Source of the DNA: Candidatus Thorarchaeota archaeon
GTDB lineage: Archaea > Asgardarchaeota > Thorarchaeia > Thorarchaeales > Thorarchaeaceae
Assembly (NCBI GenBank): GCA_016840825.1
Contig: JAEORN010000223.1
Location: forward strand, 1-32,149
Length of the DNA stretch: 32,149 nt
Direction: 5' to 3'
Shown: piece after piece, positions 1-7,605 of the stretch
Layout: each line of letters opens with the position of its first letter
How positions within the stretch are numbered: position 1 is the stretch's first letter
Program-made: the position numbers and the translations under genes
Notes under the pieces: model-generated
What the model was told of the DNA's origin: nothing
The model's database searches: none
The model's input: the letters and a program-made list of their open reading frames with translations, nothing else

Positions 1-79
1 CTGTGTAATGACTAAGGATTTTGACACAGACGATACATCAACTCTTAGAATGACGTGAATCGAGAGATTAATCAGAGAT

Positions 80-115
80 GTTACCTCATTCAGACCAAAT
101 CTTTACTGAGGTAAC
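80..115 (+). promoter_or_regulatory. 9-bp inverted repeat overlapping the ribosome binding site of the first regulator
   Basis: GTTACCTCA (80-88) and TGAGGTAAC (107-115) are perfect reverse complements separated by 18 nt. The right arm contains the GAGGT Shine-Dalgarno-like element, 8 nt before the TTG start at 121. It could be a two-half-site operator for autoregulation, with arm centres 27 bp apart, or an mRNA hairpin hiding the ribosome binding site. The repeat is seen directly; the role is inferred. Confidence 0.55.
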
Positions 116-120
116 CAGCT

Positions 121-1068
121 TTGGATTCTCTCGATAAGAAGATCCTGCTAGAGCTCATTGTCAATTGCAGGATTAGCTATAGGGATATTGCACAGAGGAT
201 AAATCTTTCACCATCCTCAGTAAAGAAACGGATGGACTACCTTGAAGATGCAGGTTTCATAGATAGATATATGGTTACACTTCACCCAGATTTCACCAAT
301 TCAAGATATGCAACATTAATTGCCAAAACTGATGCCTCGGTAAAGATTAGTACATTCAGAGATAAGACGATTCCTTTTGATGGGGTCTACATGATATTAC
401 CATTCATCAATGGCAATTACTATGTCAGTATTGAATATTCAAAAAAATCAGAATTGCAGTCATTGAAAGACTTGGTTAGTTCAATTCCAGGTGTAAATGA
501 AGTGGAGGTATATGATGTACTACCTCCCGAACTGACAGCGGGTCTACCTGAAGCTCCAGATTTCACCAAGAATGAGTTAATGGTATTGAGTCAGTTAGCA
601 GTAGATGCAAGGATGATGGACTATGACATTGCTGCCAATCTTGGATGGACTACAAAGAAAGTCAAGCAGATTCTCGATGATCTTGTAAGAAATCAAAAAG
701 TTGCATTTGGGCTTCTCTGGAATCCGAATCTCGGTCGAGATATAGGGTTCAATGTGATTATTACATACGATAGTGCAATCACTTCAGCAAAGGCAATCAC
801 TGATTGGCTAGGAAGAGAGTATCCAGTCTCATACTTCAATTCAAGAGTGGTTGAGTCAAAATCAACACTCTTCGCGGTCTTTACACTTGAACGGATTGTT
901 GAGATGGAACCAATTGTAATGGCAATTCTAGAACTAGATGGAATCACAACTTGCTATGCAATGACATATTATAACGCAATTATTGGTAAGACTCTGAGCC
1001 GCTTGAGATTGGAAAGGATATTAGCACTTGAAGGACTATGGCCTCCAGTTGAGCAAAATGACACTTGA
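121..1068 (+). CDS. Lrp/AsnC-like transcriptional regulator with two HTH domains
   Basis: The protein has 315 residues. Residues 1-50 form a typical Lrp/AsnC helix-turn-helix (start MDSLDKKILLELI, recognition helix SPSSVKKRMDYLEDAGFI). An alpha/beta region follows, then a second HTH-like segment at about 150-195 (NELMVLSQLAVDARMMDYDIA...) and another alpha/beta region. Classical Lrp proteins have about 150 residues and one HTH, so this looks like a duplicated, archaeal-style version. It probably binds DNA as a local or global transcription factor; no ligand can be predicted. The TTG start is chosen because GAGGT lies 8 nt upstream and the HTH begins at once. A 9-bp inverted repeat covers that site, suggesting autoregulation. 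The next gene, larE, is on the same strand 70 bp downstream. The regulator assignment is firm; the target is unknown. Confidence 0.8.
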   Translation: MDSLDKKILLELIVNCRISYRDIAQRINLSPSSVKKRMDYLEDAGFIDRYMVTLHPDFTNSRYATLIAKTDASVKISTFRDKTIPFDGVYMILPFINGNYYVSIEYSKKSELQSLKDLVSSIPGVNEVEVYDVLPPELTAGLPEAPDFTKNELMVLSQLAVDARMMDYDIAANLGWTTKKVKQILDDLVRNQKVAFGLLWNPNLGRDIGFNVIITYDSAITSAKAITDWLGREYPVSYFNSRVVESKSTLFAVFTLERIVEMEPIVMAILELDGITTCYAMTYYNAIIGKTLSRLRLERILALEGLWPPVEQNDT

Positions 1069-1138
1069 ACTCAGTACCTTTTACATTGTCACAAATAGCC
1101 CTTTGTCAAACCTTAAGATATGAAACAACACAGTTCGA

Positions 1139-1948
1139 ATGAGCATTATGAGTAACCCGTTAGATGAGAAATTGGAGATTGCTCGAGATATTATGAGGAG
1201 CAAGAAAGTACTAGTAGCTTTCAGTGGAGGCGTAGATAGCACAGCACTTGCTTCACTTGCAAAAGATGTTGCTGAGAGAGTACTCCTTTTGACAGTAAAT
1301 AGCCCTACGGTTCCTTCTATTGAGAAAGCAACAGCAAGAGAAGTTGCGGCAGAATTGGGACTTGAACATGACGAAGTAGATGTTGACTGGCTGGGCAATG
1401 CAGAACTAATTGAGAATCCAAAGAATCGCTGCTATATCTGCAAGAAGCAATTGGCGCAGATTTGGAGTATTATGGCCCATCAAAGGGGATTGGACATGGT
1501 GGTTGAGGGCTCTAATGCCACTGAAATGCAAGGCTATAGACCAGGGGCTGCTGCATTGAAAGAAGAAGGTATCCAGTCACCCCTTCTTGAGGCAGGCCTA
1601 ACAAAGACTGAGATCCGTCAATACTTGAGGCAGAAGGGGATATCTATAGCAGAATCTCCCTCCATGGCATGTATGGCAACTCGCTTGCCATATGGAACTC
1701 GGGTTACACAAGAGAAATTGGATATGGTGGAGAAGATTGAATGCGCAGTAATGGAAATCTTTGATGTTAAGACCGTACGTGCGCGTTATCATGGTGATAT
1801 TGTCCGGATAGAGATTGGCAGTGATGAGAGAGAGAAGGTTTTTGATATAGAGAAACTGGATAAAATTCACTCAATCGGAAAATCGATTGGTTTTACCCAC
1901 GTCACCTTTGATGCAAAGGGGTATCGTACAGGATCAATGGATGAATAA
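1139..1948 (+). CDS. larE: ATP-dependent sulfur transferase, LarE family (PP-loop)
   Basis: A 269-residue PP-loop ATP pyrophosphatase. The ATP-binding SGGVDS motif is at residues 29-34. The family segment SPSMACMATRLPYGTRVT (173-190) carries Cys178 at the position of the LarE sulfur-donor cysteine. A CYIC pair (Cys98, Cys101) is also present. LarE proteins adenylate the carboxylates of pyridinium dicarboxylate mononucleotide and insert sulfur while making the nickel-pincer cofactor of lactate racemase-type enzymes. Versions with three cysteines (CxxC plus the distal Cys) are known to carry a 4Fe-4S cluster and to act without sacrificing a cysteine; this protein has that pattern. LarB, LarC and LarA are not in the window, so the substrate is inferred from family. 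ATG 1148 is an alternative start. Confidence 0.82.
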   Translation: MSIMSNPLDEKLEIARDIMRSKKVLVAFSGGVDSTALASLAKDVAERVLLLTVNSPTVPSIEKATAREVAAELGLEHDEVDVDWLGNAELIENPKNRCYICKKQLAQIWSIMAHQRGLDMVVEGSNATEMQGYRPGAAALKEEGIQSPLLEAGLTKTEIRQYLRQKGISIAESPSMACMATRLPYGTRVTQEKLDMVEKIECAVMEIFDVKTVRARYHGDIVRIEIGSDEREKVFDIEKLDKIHSIGKSIGFTHVTFDAKGYRTGSMDE

Positions 1949-2122
1949 TCAAACTGCACCAGTTTTGGTAAAGTCGGCCTCCTCCCCAGTCCACTCCTTT
2001 ACCATACCATATAATTGCCTAACCTGCTCAGCATTTAACTTCTGTAGCTTGGAGGTTATCCAATTACGCATGATGTAGTTGTGTAGATATTCTTCCCTCA
2101 ATCTTTTGGTGGCTTCAGTCAC
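1949..2122 (-). CDS. 57-residue small hypothetical protein
   Basis: This short gene runs leftwards, its stop directly abutting the larE stop. The GTG start at 2122 is chosen because AGAAGGTTA lies about 6 nt upstream and AT-rich, TATA-like sequence lies about 40-80 nt upstream; in-frame sequence further upstream looks noncoding. The product begins MTEATKRLREEYLHNYIMRN, is charged and predicted helical, with a basic N-terminal half (KRLREEYLHNYIMRNWITSKLQKL) and an acidic tail (EWTGEEADF). It has no cysteines, no membrane segment and no domain I recognise. The composition and ribosome binding site make it more likely real than a chance frame. Function unknown. Confidence 0.5.
   Translation of the reverse strand: MTEATKRLREEYLHNYIMRNWITSKLQKLNAEQVRQLYGMVKEWTGEEADFTKTGAV
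1951..1965. terminator. Possible short hairpin between convergent genes
   Basis: AAACTG-CAC-CAGTTT forms a perfect 6-bp stem just after the larE stop. It also lies inside the last codons of the convergent small gene. Only a short T stretch follows, so a terminator role is weak. Confidence 0.25.
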
Positions 2123-2207
2123 ATGCTTAACCTTCTGATATGCGAATACTTTTACTAGATATCTGCATTTATTAAGATATAGGTTTTTGTAAAAATCTAT
2201 AATATAG

Positions 2208-3392
2208 CTAATACACACAAATGAGTTGATTCTGAGGTTTACTAAGGAATCTGCAACCGTCTTTTGTAACAACAATGTCCTCCTCAAGACTTACTTGTCC
2301 ATAATTCTTGGTTGTTACATATAGTTCAAGGGTAAACACATTGTTAATCTCAAGTTTACCGCTAGGACTATCACCATATTTCTCCCAAAAAGGACCTAAC
2401 AAGGTACCACCATCATGTGCAAGTCTTCCAAGCTGATGTCCCAGTGCATGCTTGTATTCTTGATAGCCTTGCTTGATGACGAAGTTTCTTGCTATGGTGT
2501 CTATCTCATTTCCAGTCACGCCGGGCTTGATAGAATCAGCAGCTAATTGAATTGCATCACGCACAGTGGAAAAGGCATGAGTAATTTCATGAGGAACATC
2601 TTTTGGAGAGCCAAAAAAGAACATCCTTTGAATGTCTGAGCAATAGCAATCATACTTAACTCCAAAATCAAAGTGAAGAAGATGTCCGTCCTTTGTCTTG
2701 TTGTTCGTTGGTCCAGAATGTCCGAACTCCTTGTTTGGTCCAGCATCAACTGCAGGATTATGATCTGGATGCCACGCGCCTGTGACACCTCGTTCGGCCA
2801 TCATCTGATGCATCCGATTATAGATTCGTTTTTCGGTCATCCCGATTTTGAGTTCACTACAGATATCGCGAAATATCTGTTCGGTGATTTGCACAGCACG
2901 TTCAATACGTGCCAATTCAGTAGGGGTCTTTCGACCTCGTAGCTTTCCTATGAATTTCTCGGCAGAAATCAGCTTCTTGAGATGTCCACTTTCTTTGAGA
3001 TACTCCTGTAGCATCTTATACATACCCAACGAAAGACCGTCGGCTGAAACATCATTTACACTGTAGTTTATGGCAATCTCTCGGGGATTTATTCGATTCA
3101 ATTCAGAATTTAGAGGCTCACTGATGCTTTGGTCATAGGTAACTATCCGATTGAAAATATTCTTTGATCTGATGCCATCAGCATCAAGACTCCCAATAAT
3201 CGCTATCTTCTCACCATCCTTAGTGTATAGCAGCGCTGATTGCCAGACAAGGTCTGCCCCTAGTATTAGCTCAAGAACAGGATCTGCCATCTGAGAGGTT
3301 TCTCGAACCCATACTAGCCAGGCGTCTAAGTTCATCTCTTTCAATATCGAACAAGCCTGCTCGCTCTTTTCTATCTCTAGAATTGATTTCAT
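2208..3392 (-). CDS. M24 family metallopeptidase (Xaa-Pro aminopeptidase-like)
   Basis: Counted from the possible GTG start at 3410 the protein has 400 residues; the ATG at 3392 (MKSILEIEKS) is preferred and gives 394. The N-terminal half (to about 155) is the creatinase/prolidase N-domain and the C-terminal half is the pita-bread catalytic domain. The five metal ligands are visible (400-residue numbering): Asp248 in HFDFG, Asp259 in CSDIQR, His325 in GHQLG, Glu362 in LELYV and Glu376 in SLEED. The catalytic site therefore looks intact for a dinuclear metal aminopeptidase or dipeptidase releasing residues next to proline. No signal peptide is present, so it is cytoplasmic. It is divergent from the membrane protein genes to its right. 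M24 membership is firm; true substrate preference is not readable. Confidence 0.88.
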   Translation of the reverse strand: MKSILEIEKSEQACSILKEMNLDAWLVWVRETSQMADPVLELILGADLVWQSALLYTKDGEKIAIIGSLDADGIRSKNIFNRIVTYDQSISEPLNSELNRINPREIAINYSVNDVSADGLSLGMYKMLQEYLKESGHLKKLISAEKFIGKLRGRKTPTELARIERAVQITEQIFRDICSELKIGMTEKRIYNRMHQMMAERGVTGAWHPDHNPAVDAGPNKEFGHSGPTNNKTKDGHLLHFDFGVKYDCYCSDIQRMFFFGSPKDVPHEITHAFSTVRDAIQLAADSIKPGVTGNEIDTIARNFVIKQGYQEYKHALGHQLGRLAHDGGTLLGPFWEKYGDSPSGKLEINNVFTLELYVTTKNYGQVSLEEDIVVTKDGCRFLSKPQNQLICVY

Positions 3393-3483
3393 AGGAACAT
3401 CCCCACTCACTCGTCAACGAAGGAAGTCCTTAAGAGCTTACTTGCAGTTTAGGGATTGAACCGCGTCACGGGAGTTCTAAGAT

Positions 3484-4620
3484 GTGAGCGTTGATATTAC
3501 AGGAGTAGGATTAGTAACTATTGCACTTCTCCTAAGTTTCTACGCCACAAAAATATCGTTCGATCTTTTCAAGGACTTGAATACCCATTTCTTTCAATAC
3601 GGAACTTATGCCTATGCAAGCTTGAGCATAATGATTAGTGGGTACTACTTCCCTGCGGTTTTTTCATCAATAGATTATCAGCAATCTGTGACAACTGCAC
3701 AGCTAATTCTTGCATCATTCGGAATCCTTGCTTTGGCATTTATGGTACATGCGATAGAATATGTGAAAAGGAGTCCCAATGAATCGATTATCAATACAGC
3801 GTTCATTCTAGCAGGTGGAGTCGCTGCCAGTAGGTTCATACCGGGGCAATACTTAGTACAATGGACAGGATCTGGGTGGCAGCAACATTACGGCATATCC
3901 GTAATTGGATTATCTACTCTACTATTCATCTTTCTTTGCGTCGTTTTAGGACCTGTTATTCTCAATGTGATTAGACGAATAAGGGAAGCTGACAGCTACA
4001 AGAGAGAGGGAAGTTTGCTGCTTCTTGGTTTCGTTGCTCTGCTTTTAGTTTACGGTGTCTATATGATAATATCCATTTCATTGGGAATTCAAATCCTACC
4101 TTCTAGTATCAATTATTATCTCTTCATGTTATTAATTGCAGGATTCACTGTAATGATAGCAAGGCTGTTATTGTTGTATCCAACATTATTCTTCTCTGCT
4201 AGCTATGATATCTTTGAGCTACAGCTTGTTTCTAAAACAACCAACGATGTGGTCTATCGGTATTTGTTCCATTCCGATGATATTGTTCAAGACTTGATGG
4301 GAATACCTATCGCGCAAACTAGCATAAAGCAAGTTTTCAACGAGGCTTTAGAGAAACCTGGGAATGTGAAGAGTATCAGAGTGAAAGATATCGAGGTGCT
4401 TGTAGCAGAGGGGGAAAGATTGTATGGAATGTTGCTAACTCATAGAGGCTCTACATTATACTATAGATTGCTTGTGAAATCAGTCGAGTTATATGAATCC
4501 GAATTTAGCAATAATGGAGACCAAAATATCTCTGAATTCTCCAATATCATTGGTATCTATTTCCAATTTGCCATCCATAGGAAGCAGACAAAAATGGAGG
4601 TGTTTGAAGCTGGCAATTGA
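3484..4620 (+). CDS. Membrane protein: 7TM-like half plus longin/roadblock-like cytoplasmic half (paralogue 1)
   Basis: 378 residues from a GTG start that has GGGAG about 9 nt upstream. Residues 1-240 are very hydrophobic with about seven predicted membrane helices, resembling archaeal 7TM sensory input modules. Residues 243-378 are soluble, beginning YDIFELQLVSKTTNDVVYRY and containing ...RLYGMLLTHRGSTLYYRLL, an alternating strand/helix pattern like the longin or roadblock-like domains common in Asgard archaea. No kinase, GGDEF or methyl-accepting domain is present, so any signal would pass through protein contacts. The next gene is a paralogue whose start overlaps this stop by 17 nt. The membrane topology is evident; the longin-like call is fold-level inference from pattern only. 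Confidence 0.6.
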   Translation: MSVDITGVGLVTIALLLSFYATKISFDLFKDLNTHFFQYGTYAYASLSIMISGYYFPAVFSSIDYQQSVTTAQLILASFGILALAFMVHAIEYVKRSPNESIINTAFILAGGVAASRFIPGQYLVQWTGSGWQQHYGISVIGLSTLLFIFLCVVLGPVILNVIRRIREADSYKREGSLLLLGFVALLLVYGVYMIISISLGIQILPSSINYYLFMLLIAGFTVMIARLLLLYPTLFFSASYDIFELQLVSKTTNDVVYRYLFHSDDIVQDLMGIPIAQTSIKQVFNEALEKPGNVKSIRVKDIEVLVAEGERLYGMLLTHRGSTLYYRLLVKSVELYESEFSNNGDQNISEFSNIIGIYFQFAIHRKQTKMEVFEAGN

Positions 4621-5716
4621 TGTACTTTTAGTTCTTTCATCATTGATACTAATTTCGTTGAGTGGACTATCAGTATATCAAATAAATAATCTATATGCAA
4701 AGATTGGTACTCGCTTCTTTCAATATGCAAGTAGCTTCTCTCTTTGTTTGCTAATTTGGGTCATTCCGTCTTTGATCATGGGATTACTGAATTCCCCAGA
4801 GTACTATGATGTAATTATTAGAACTCAGTATCTTCTGCGCCCTTTCGGTTTTCTGGCCGTATCGCTCATGATTACAGCTATGGAGAGTGTAAAAAGTGAG
4901 AATAGAACGATGCTCACCAATATTTCGTTCTTGTTTTCAGGGGCTTTGATAGTGGGAATCTTTTCGCCTTCTTCTATAGTTATCACTTGGACAGCAATTG
5001 GTTGGATAACTACATATTCAATGGAATTCGAATTCGGAAGATTGGTACTCTTTGCAACTGTTATTTTTTCAGCCGTACCACTTGGTATTAGACTCTATCG
5101 AAGACTTGCGAACTTTCTGCAAAAGGATAAAGTGATCAGTTTCCTTTTTTGGTTTACAGTTGCATTTACATCAACAATACTTATTCTCCAACCTTTGCAG
5201 CAACTGGTGCCTGATGTTCTAATATGGTTGTTTCAGCCGTCAACCTTCATTTTAGACATTACCCTCTTTGTGCTTCTAGTCACGTTTCTTTTTCAGAAGC
5301 ATCCAACAATCCTTTTTGTAGAAACTCATGAAACAAGTGAATTGTATATTATCAAACAGGAGAGTGGATTGCCACTCTATCATTTCGAATTCAGGGGTGG
5401 CAGATCAGGGGGATCGGAGATAATCTCAGCATTTTTCACGGGAATAAAACACTTCGTGAAATACTCTCTCGGAAAGGGAGAGATTGAAAGTATTCAGGTT
5501 GGTGATCAGGAAATGATTATCAAGGAGGGAATCTATACATATGGAATTCTGATTGCCAAACAAAGTTCGGAATTAACGCGAAATCTCTTAAGAATATCAG
5601 TCGATTCTTTTGAGAAGATCTACCAATTCAACAATGTAGATTATATCGAGCTAAAAAGGATGAAGGCTTTCGATTCGATAATTGAACGGTATTTTGAGTT
5701 CGCCATCATCCGGTAG
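4604..5716 (+). CDS. Membrane protein: 7TM-like half plus longin/roadblock-like half (paralogue 2)
   Basis: 370 residues from the TTG at 4604, chosen because GGAGGTG ends about 2 nt before it and the protein then starts directly in the first membrane helix (MKLAIDVLLVLSSLILISLS). The reading frame is open further upstream but that part lies inside the previous gene. Shared features with the upstream paralogue include TRFFQYASSF versus THFFQYGTYA in helix 1-2, VVITWTAIGW versus LVQWTGSGW, and similar soluble halves. The soluble part contains ESGLPLYHFEFRGG, followed by EIISAFFTGIKHFVKYSLG and a VGDQEMIIKEG strand, a pattern I associate with longin/roadblock-like domains of archaea. Overlap and ribosome binding site suggest coupled translation and perhaps a heterodimer. 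Function unknown. Confidence 0.62.
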   Translation: MKLAIDVLLVLSSLILISLSGLSVYQINNLYAKIGTRFFQYASSFSLCLLIWVIPSLIMGLLNSPEYYDVIIRTQYLLRPFGFLAVSLMITAMESVKSENRTMLTNISFLFSGALIVGIFSPSSIVITWTAIGWITTYSMEFEFGRLVLFATVIFSAVPLGIRLYRRLANFLQKDKVISFLFWFTVAFTSTILILQPLQQLVPDVLIWLFQPSTFILDITLFVLLVTFLFQKHPTILFVETHETSELYIIKQESGLPLYHFEFRGGRSGGSEIISAFFTGIKHFVKYSLGKGEIESIQVGDQEMIIKEGIYTYGILIAKQSSELTRNLLRISVDSFEKIYQFNNVDYIELKRMKAFDSIIERYFEFAIIR

Positions 5717-5747
5717 ATGAGATTTTGTCTTTAGTAACTTCCATAGA

Positions 5748-5756
5748 GTTATAAGC
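5748..5756 (+). promoter_or_regulatory. TATA-like box of the sulfur operon
   Basis: GTTATAAGC lies 20-28 nt before the ATG at 5776, and no GGAGG-like element precedes that ATG. The archaeal spacing of about 25 nt from TATA to start of transcription would put the first base at or near the start codon, so a leaderless mRNA is plausible. Confidence 0.4.
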
Positions 5757-5775
5757 AAATTAACTATATTGAATT

Positions 5776-6048
5776 ATGAAATTGAATAACGCTAGTGATA
5801 ATGAGATGAATGACACAGAGCCAGACGAAACATTGGATTGTGTAGGGCTGTATTGTCCACAACCACTCTTTCAAACTCGAGAAGCTATTGATCAACTTAA
5901 ACCAGGTCAAATTCTTGAATTACTAGCAGATGATCCAGCTGCTGAAGAGGACATTAAACGATTTGCGAAGAGAACTGGACACATATTGATTAGCTATGAG
6001 AAGATGGACGATGGAGTACAGCGTTTTCTATTGAAAAGAAAGGAGTAA
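5776..6048 (+). CDS. tusA: TusA family sulfurtransferase
   Basis: 90 residues, the usual TusA/SirA/YeeD size plus a short acidic N-terminal tail. The active-site CPxP motif is present as CPQP with Cys27 (LDCVGLYCPQPL), followed by the expected amphipathic helix and GQILELLADDPAAEEDI strand-helix. A second cysteine, Cys22, lies five residues before it, as in many TusA proteins. TusA carries sulfur as a cysteine persulfide and passes it to partners such as DsrE proteins. This is the first gene of a four-gene operon with DsrE-like, IscS-like and IscU-like proteins, so its most likely job here is persulfide transfer for Fe-S assembly or thio-modification. ATG 5806 is a possible internal start. 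Confidence 0.9.
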   Translation: MKLNNASDNEMNDTEPDETLDCVGLYCPQPLFQTREAIDQLKPGQILELLADDPAAEEDIKRFAKRTGHILISYEKMDDGVQRFLLKRKE

Positions 6049-6054
6049 TGAGAA

Positions 6055-6408
6055 ATGAGTTCAATATTATATGTACAAACAAGTGACGACCCAGAACGGC
6101 AGTATTCACCATTTGTATTGGCTCAGAGCGCGAAAGCTATGGATATTGATGCAAAAATATACTTCCTTGGACAAGCCCTGCGTATTCTTCAGCCAGGGGC
6201 AGCTGAGAAAATAAAAGCGGGGAGTTTCCCAAACTTGGCAGATATAATCAAGCAAACGATCAAAATGGGAATTCCAGTGTATGTTTGTGAGGCGTCAAAA
6301 CAAATGCTGGGTTGGGACGATGTCAAGCTCGATCCCGCATTCAAAATTGTTGGTGCTGCAACTCTGAACGATCTTGCCCTAGAAGCAGATACCACTATGT
6401 GGTTCTAG
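6055..6408 (+). CDS. DsrE/DsrF-like sulfur relay protein
   Basis: 117 residues, a single DsrE-type alpha/beta domain. The N-terminal strand SSILYVQTS, the segment between (QSAKAMDIDAKIYFLGQ) and the strand GIPVYVCEASKQMLGW are typical; Cys78 is at the position of the persulfide-carrying cysteine of TusD/DsrE-type proteins. It starts 6 nt after the tusA stop, with AGGAG in the end of tusA acting as ribosome binding site. DsrE-like proteins accept sulfur from TusA; the adjacency supports a direct TusA to DsrE step. The C-terminal AATLNDLALEADTTMWF is a common ending of this family. Confidence 0.85.
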   Translation: MSSILYVQTSDDPERQYSPFVLAQSAKAMDIDAKIYFLGQALRILQPGAAEKIKAGSFPNLADIIKQTIKMGIPVYVCEASKQMLGWDDVKLDPAFKIVGAATLNDLALEADTTMWF

Positions 6409-6420
6409 GGGTGTATTTGA

Positions 6421-7605
6421 TTGGAGAAACAAATCTATCTTGATTATCAAACGGCAAAACCCGTCGATCATCGTGTCGTTGATGAGATGCTTCCCTGGTT
6501 TACCGAAAAATTCGGAAATCCCTCTTCTCTTCATAAGGTAGGAGATGTTGCAACAGATGCTTTGGAAGCAAGTAGGGAAAGAATAGCTGAATTCATCAAA
6601 GCTGATCCTGATGAGATTATCTTTACATCAGGTGCAACAGAAGCAAGCAACCTAGGAATAATTGGTTATGCTTTGAAAAACAAACGGAAAGGGAATCATA
6701 TCATAATCTCTGAGATTGAGCATGTGTCGATACATAATATCGCAAAGTGGCTGGTTCAGAATGGATTCGAGGTCTCTAAGGTACCAGTTGATCAATATGG
6801 AAAAGTGAGGCTAAATAAACTGGAAAAACGAATTAGAGATGATACCATCCTAATATCTGTAGGTTATGCTAGCAATGAGATTGGTACTATTCAAAATGTG
6901 CAGGAAATTGGATCATTAGCAGAAGAGAGGAATATTGCATTTCACACTGATGCAGTCGCCGCAGAAGGAATAGTGCCTATAGATGTACGTCGTGATAAAA
7001 TCAACCTTATGTCACTTTCATCCAATGACCTGTATGGACCTAAGGGACTTGGAGTTCTCTATATGGAAAAGAAATTCAGAGTGAATCCTATCATGATGGG
7101 TGGGGGTCAGGAAAAAGGAATTAGATCTGGAACAGAGGATATAGCATCAATCGTTGGGATGGCAAAAGCAGTCGAAATAATGGACAAAGAGATGGAATCT
7201 GAAGTAGCGAGATATAAGATTTGGCAGAAGAGGATCATTGAAACAATACATGAAGTTCCGGATAGCCACCTAAATGGACATCCCACTGAACGTCTTGCAA
7301 ATATTTCTCACTTCAGGTTCGATGGAATAGAAGGCGAGTCGATTCTTCTAATGTTCAAAGACAAGAACATCGCAATATCAACAGGGTCAGCGTGCACCTC
7401 AAAGACCCTTGAACCATCTCATACACTAATCGCAACGGGGCTTCTACATGAAGAAGCTCATGGCTCGCTTCAAATCACAACTGGCAGATTCAACAAGGAT
7501 GAGGATATCGACGCAGTACTCGAATCTGTCCCGCCAATTGTATCAAGACTTAGAGAATTATCACCAATCTATACTGAATCAAGAACAATGGGGGTGAAAC
7601 AATGA
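6421..7605 (+). CDS. IscS/NifS-like cysteine desulfurase homologue lacking the PLP lysine
   Basis: 394 residues, full length for class V IscS/NifS. The TTG start follows GGGGTG. The flexible loop with the persulfide cysteine is intact (TGSACTSKTLEPSH, Cys325), as are GNPSSLH, TSGATEASN, EH at 100-101 and SNEIGTIQ. However, the PLP-binding motif, normally S-x-H-K-x-Y-G-P-K-G, reads SSNDLYGPKG: the His is Asn202 and the Schiff-base Lys is Asp203 (codon 7027-7029). The PLP-contacting Gln in DAVQ is Ala (DAVAAEG) and the N-terminal ATTP stretch is TAKP. From family knowledge, Archaeoglobus fulgidus IscS also has Asp at this position. It probably cannot desulfurate cysteine alone and may instead act as persulfide carrier or scaffold partner of the next gene product, whose start codon overlaps its stop. 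Confidence 0.85.
   Translation: MEKQIYLDYQTAKPVDHRVVDEMLPWFTEKFGNPSSLHKVGDVATDALEASRERIAEFIKADPDEIIFTSGATEASNLGIIGYALKNKRKGNHIIISEIEHVSIHNIAKWLVQNGFEVSKVPVDQYGKVRLNKLEKRIRDDTILISVGYASNEIGTIQNVQEIGSLAEERNIAFHTDAVAAEGIVPIDVRRDKINLMSLSSNDLYGPKGLGVLYMEKKFRVNPIMMGGGQEKGIRSGTEDIASIVGMAKAVEIMDKEMESEVARYKIWQKRIIETIHEVPDSHLNGHPTERLANISHFRFDGIEGESILLMFKDKNIAISTGSACTSKTLEPSHTLIATGLLHEEAHGSLQITTGRFNKDEDIDAVLESVPPIVSRLRELSPIYTESRTMGVKQ

Noticed and set aside
3452..3462. GGTTCAATCCC on the minus strand, like a tRNA T-loop
   Set aside because: The flanking bases cannot form the 5-bp T stem or an acceptor stem, and no other tRNA arms are nearby.
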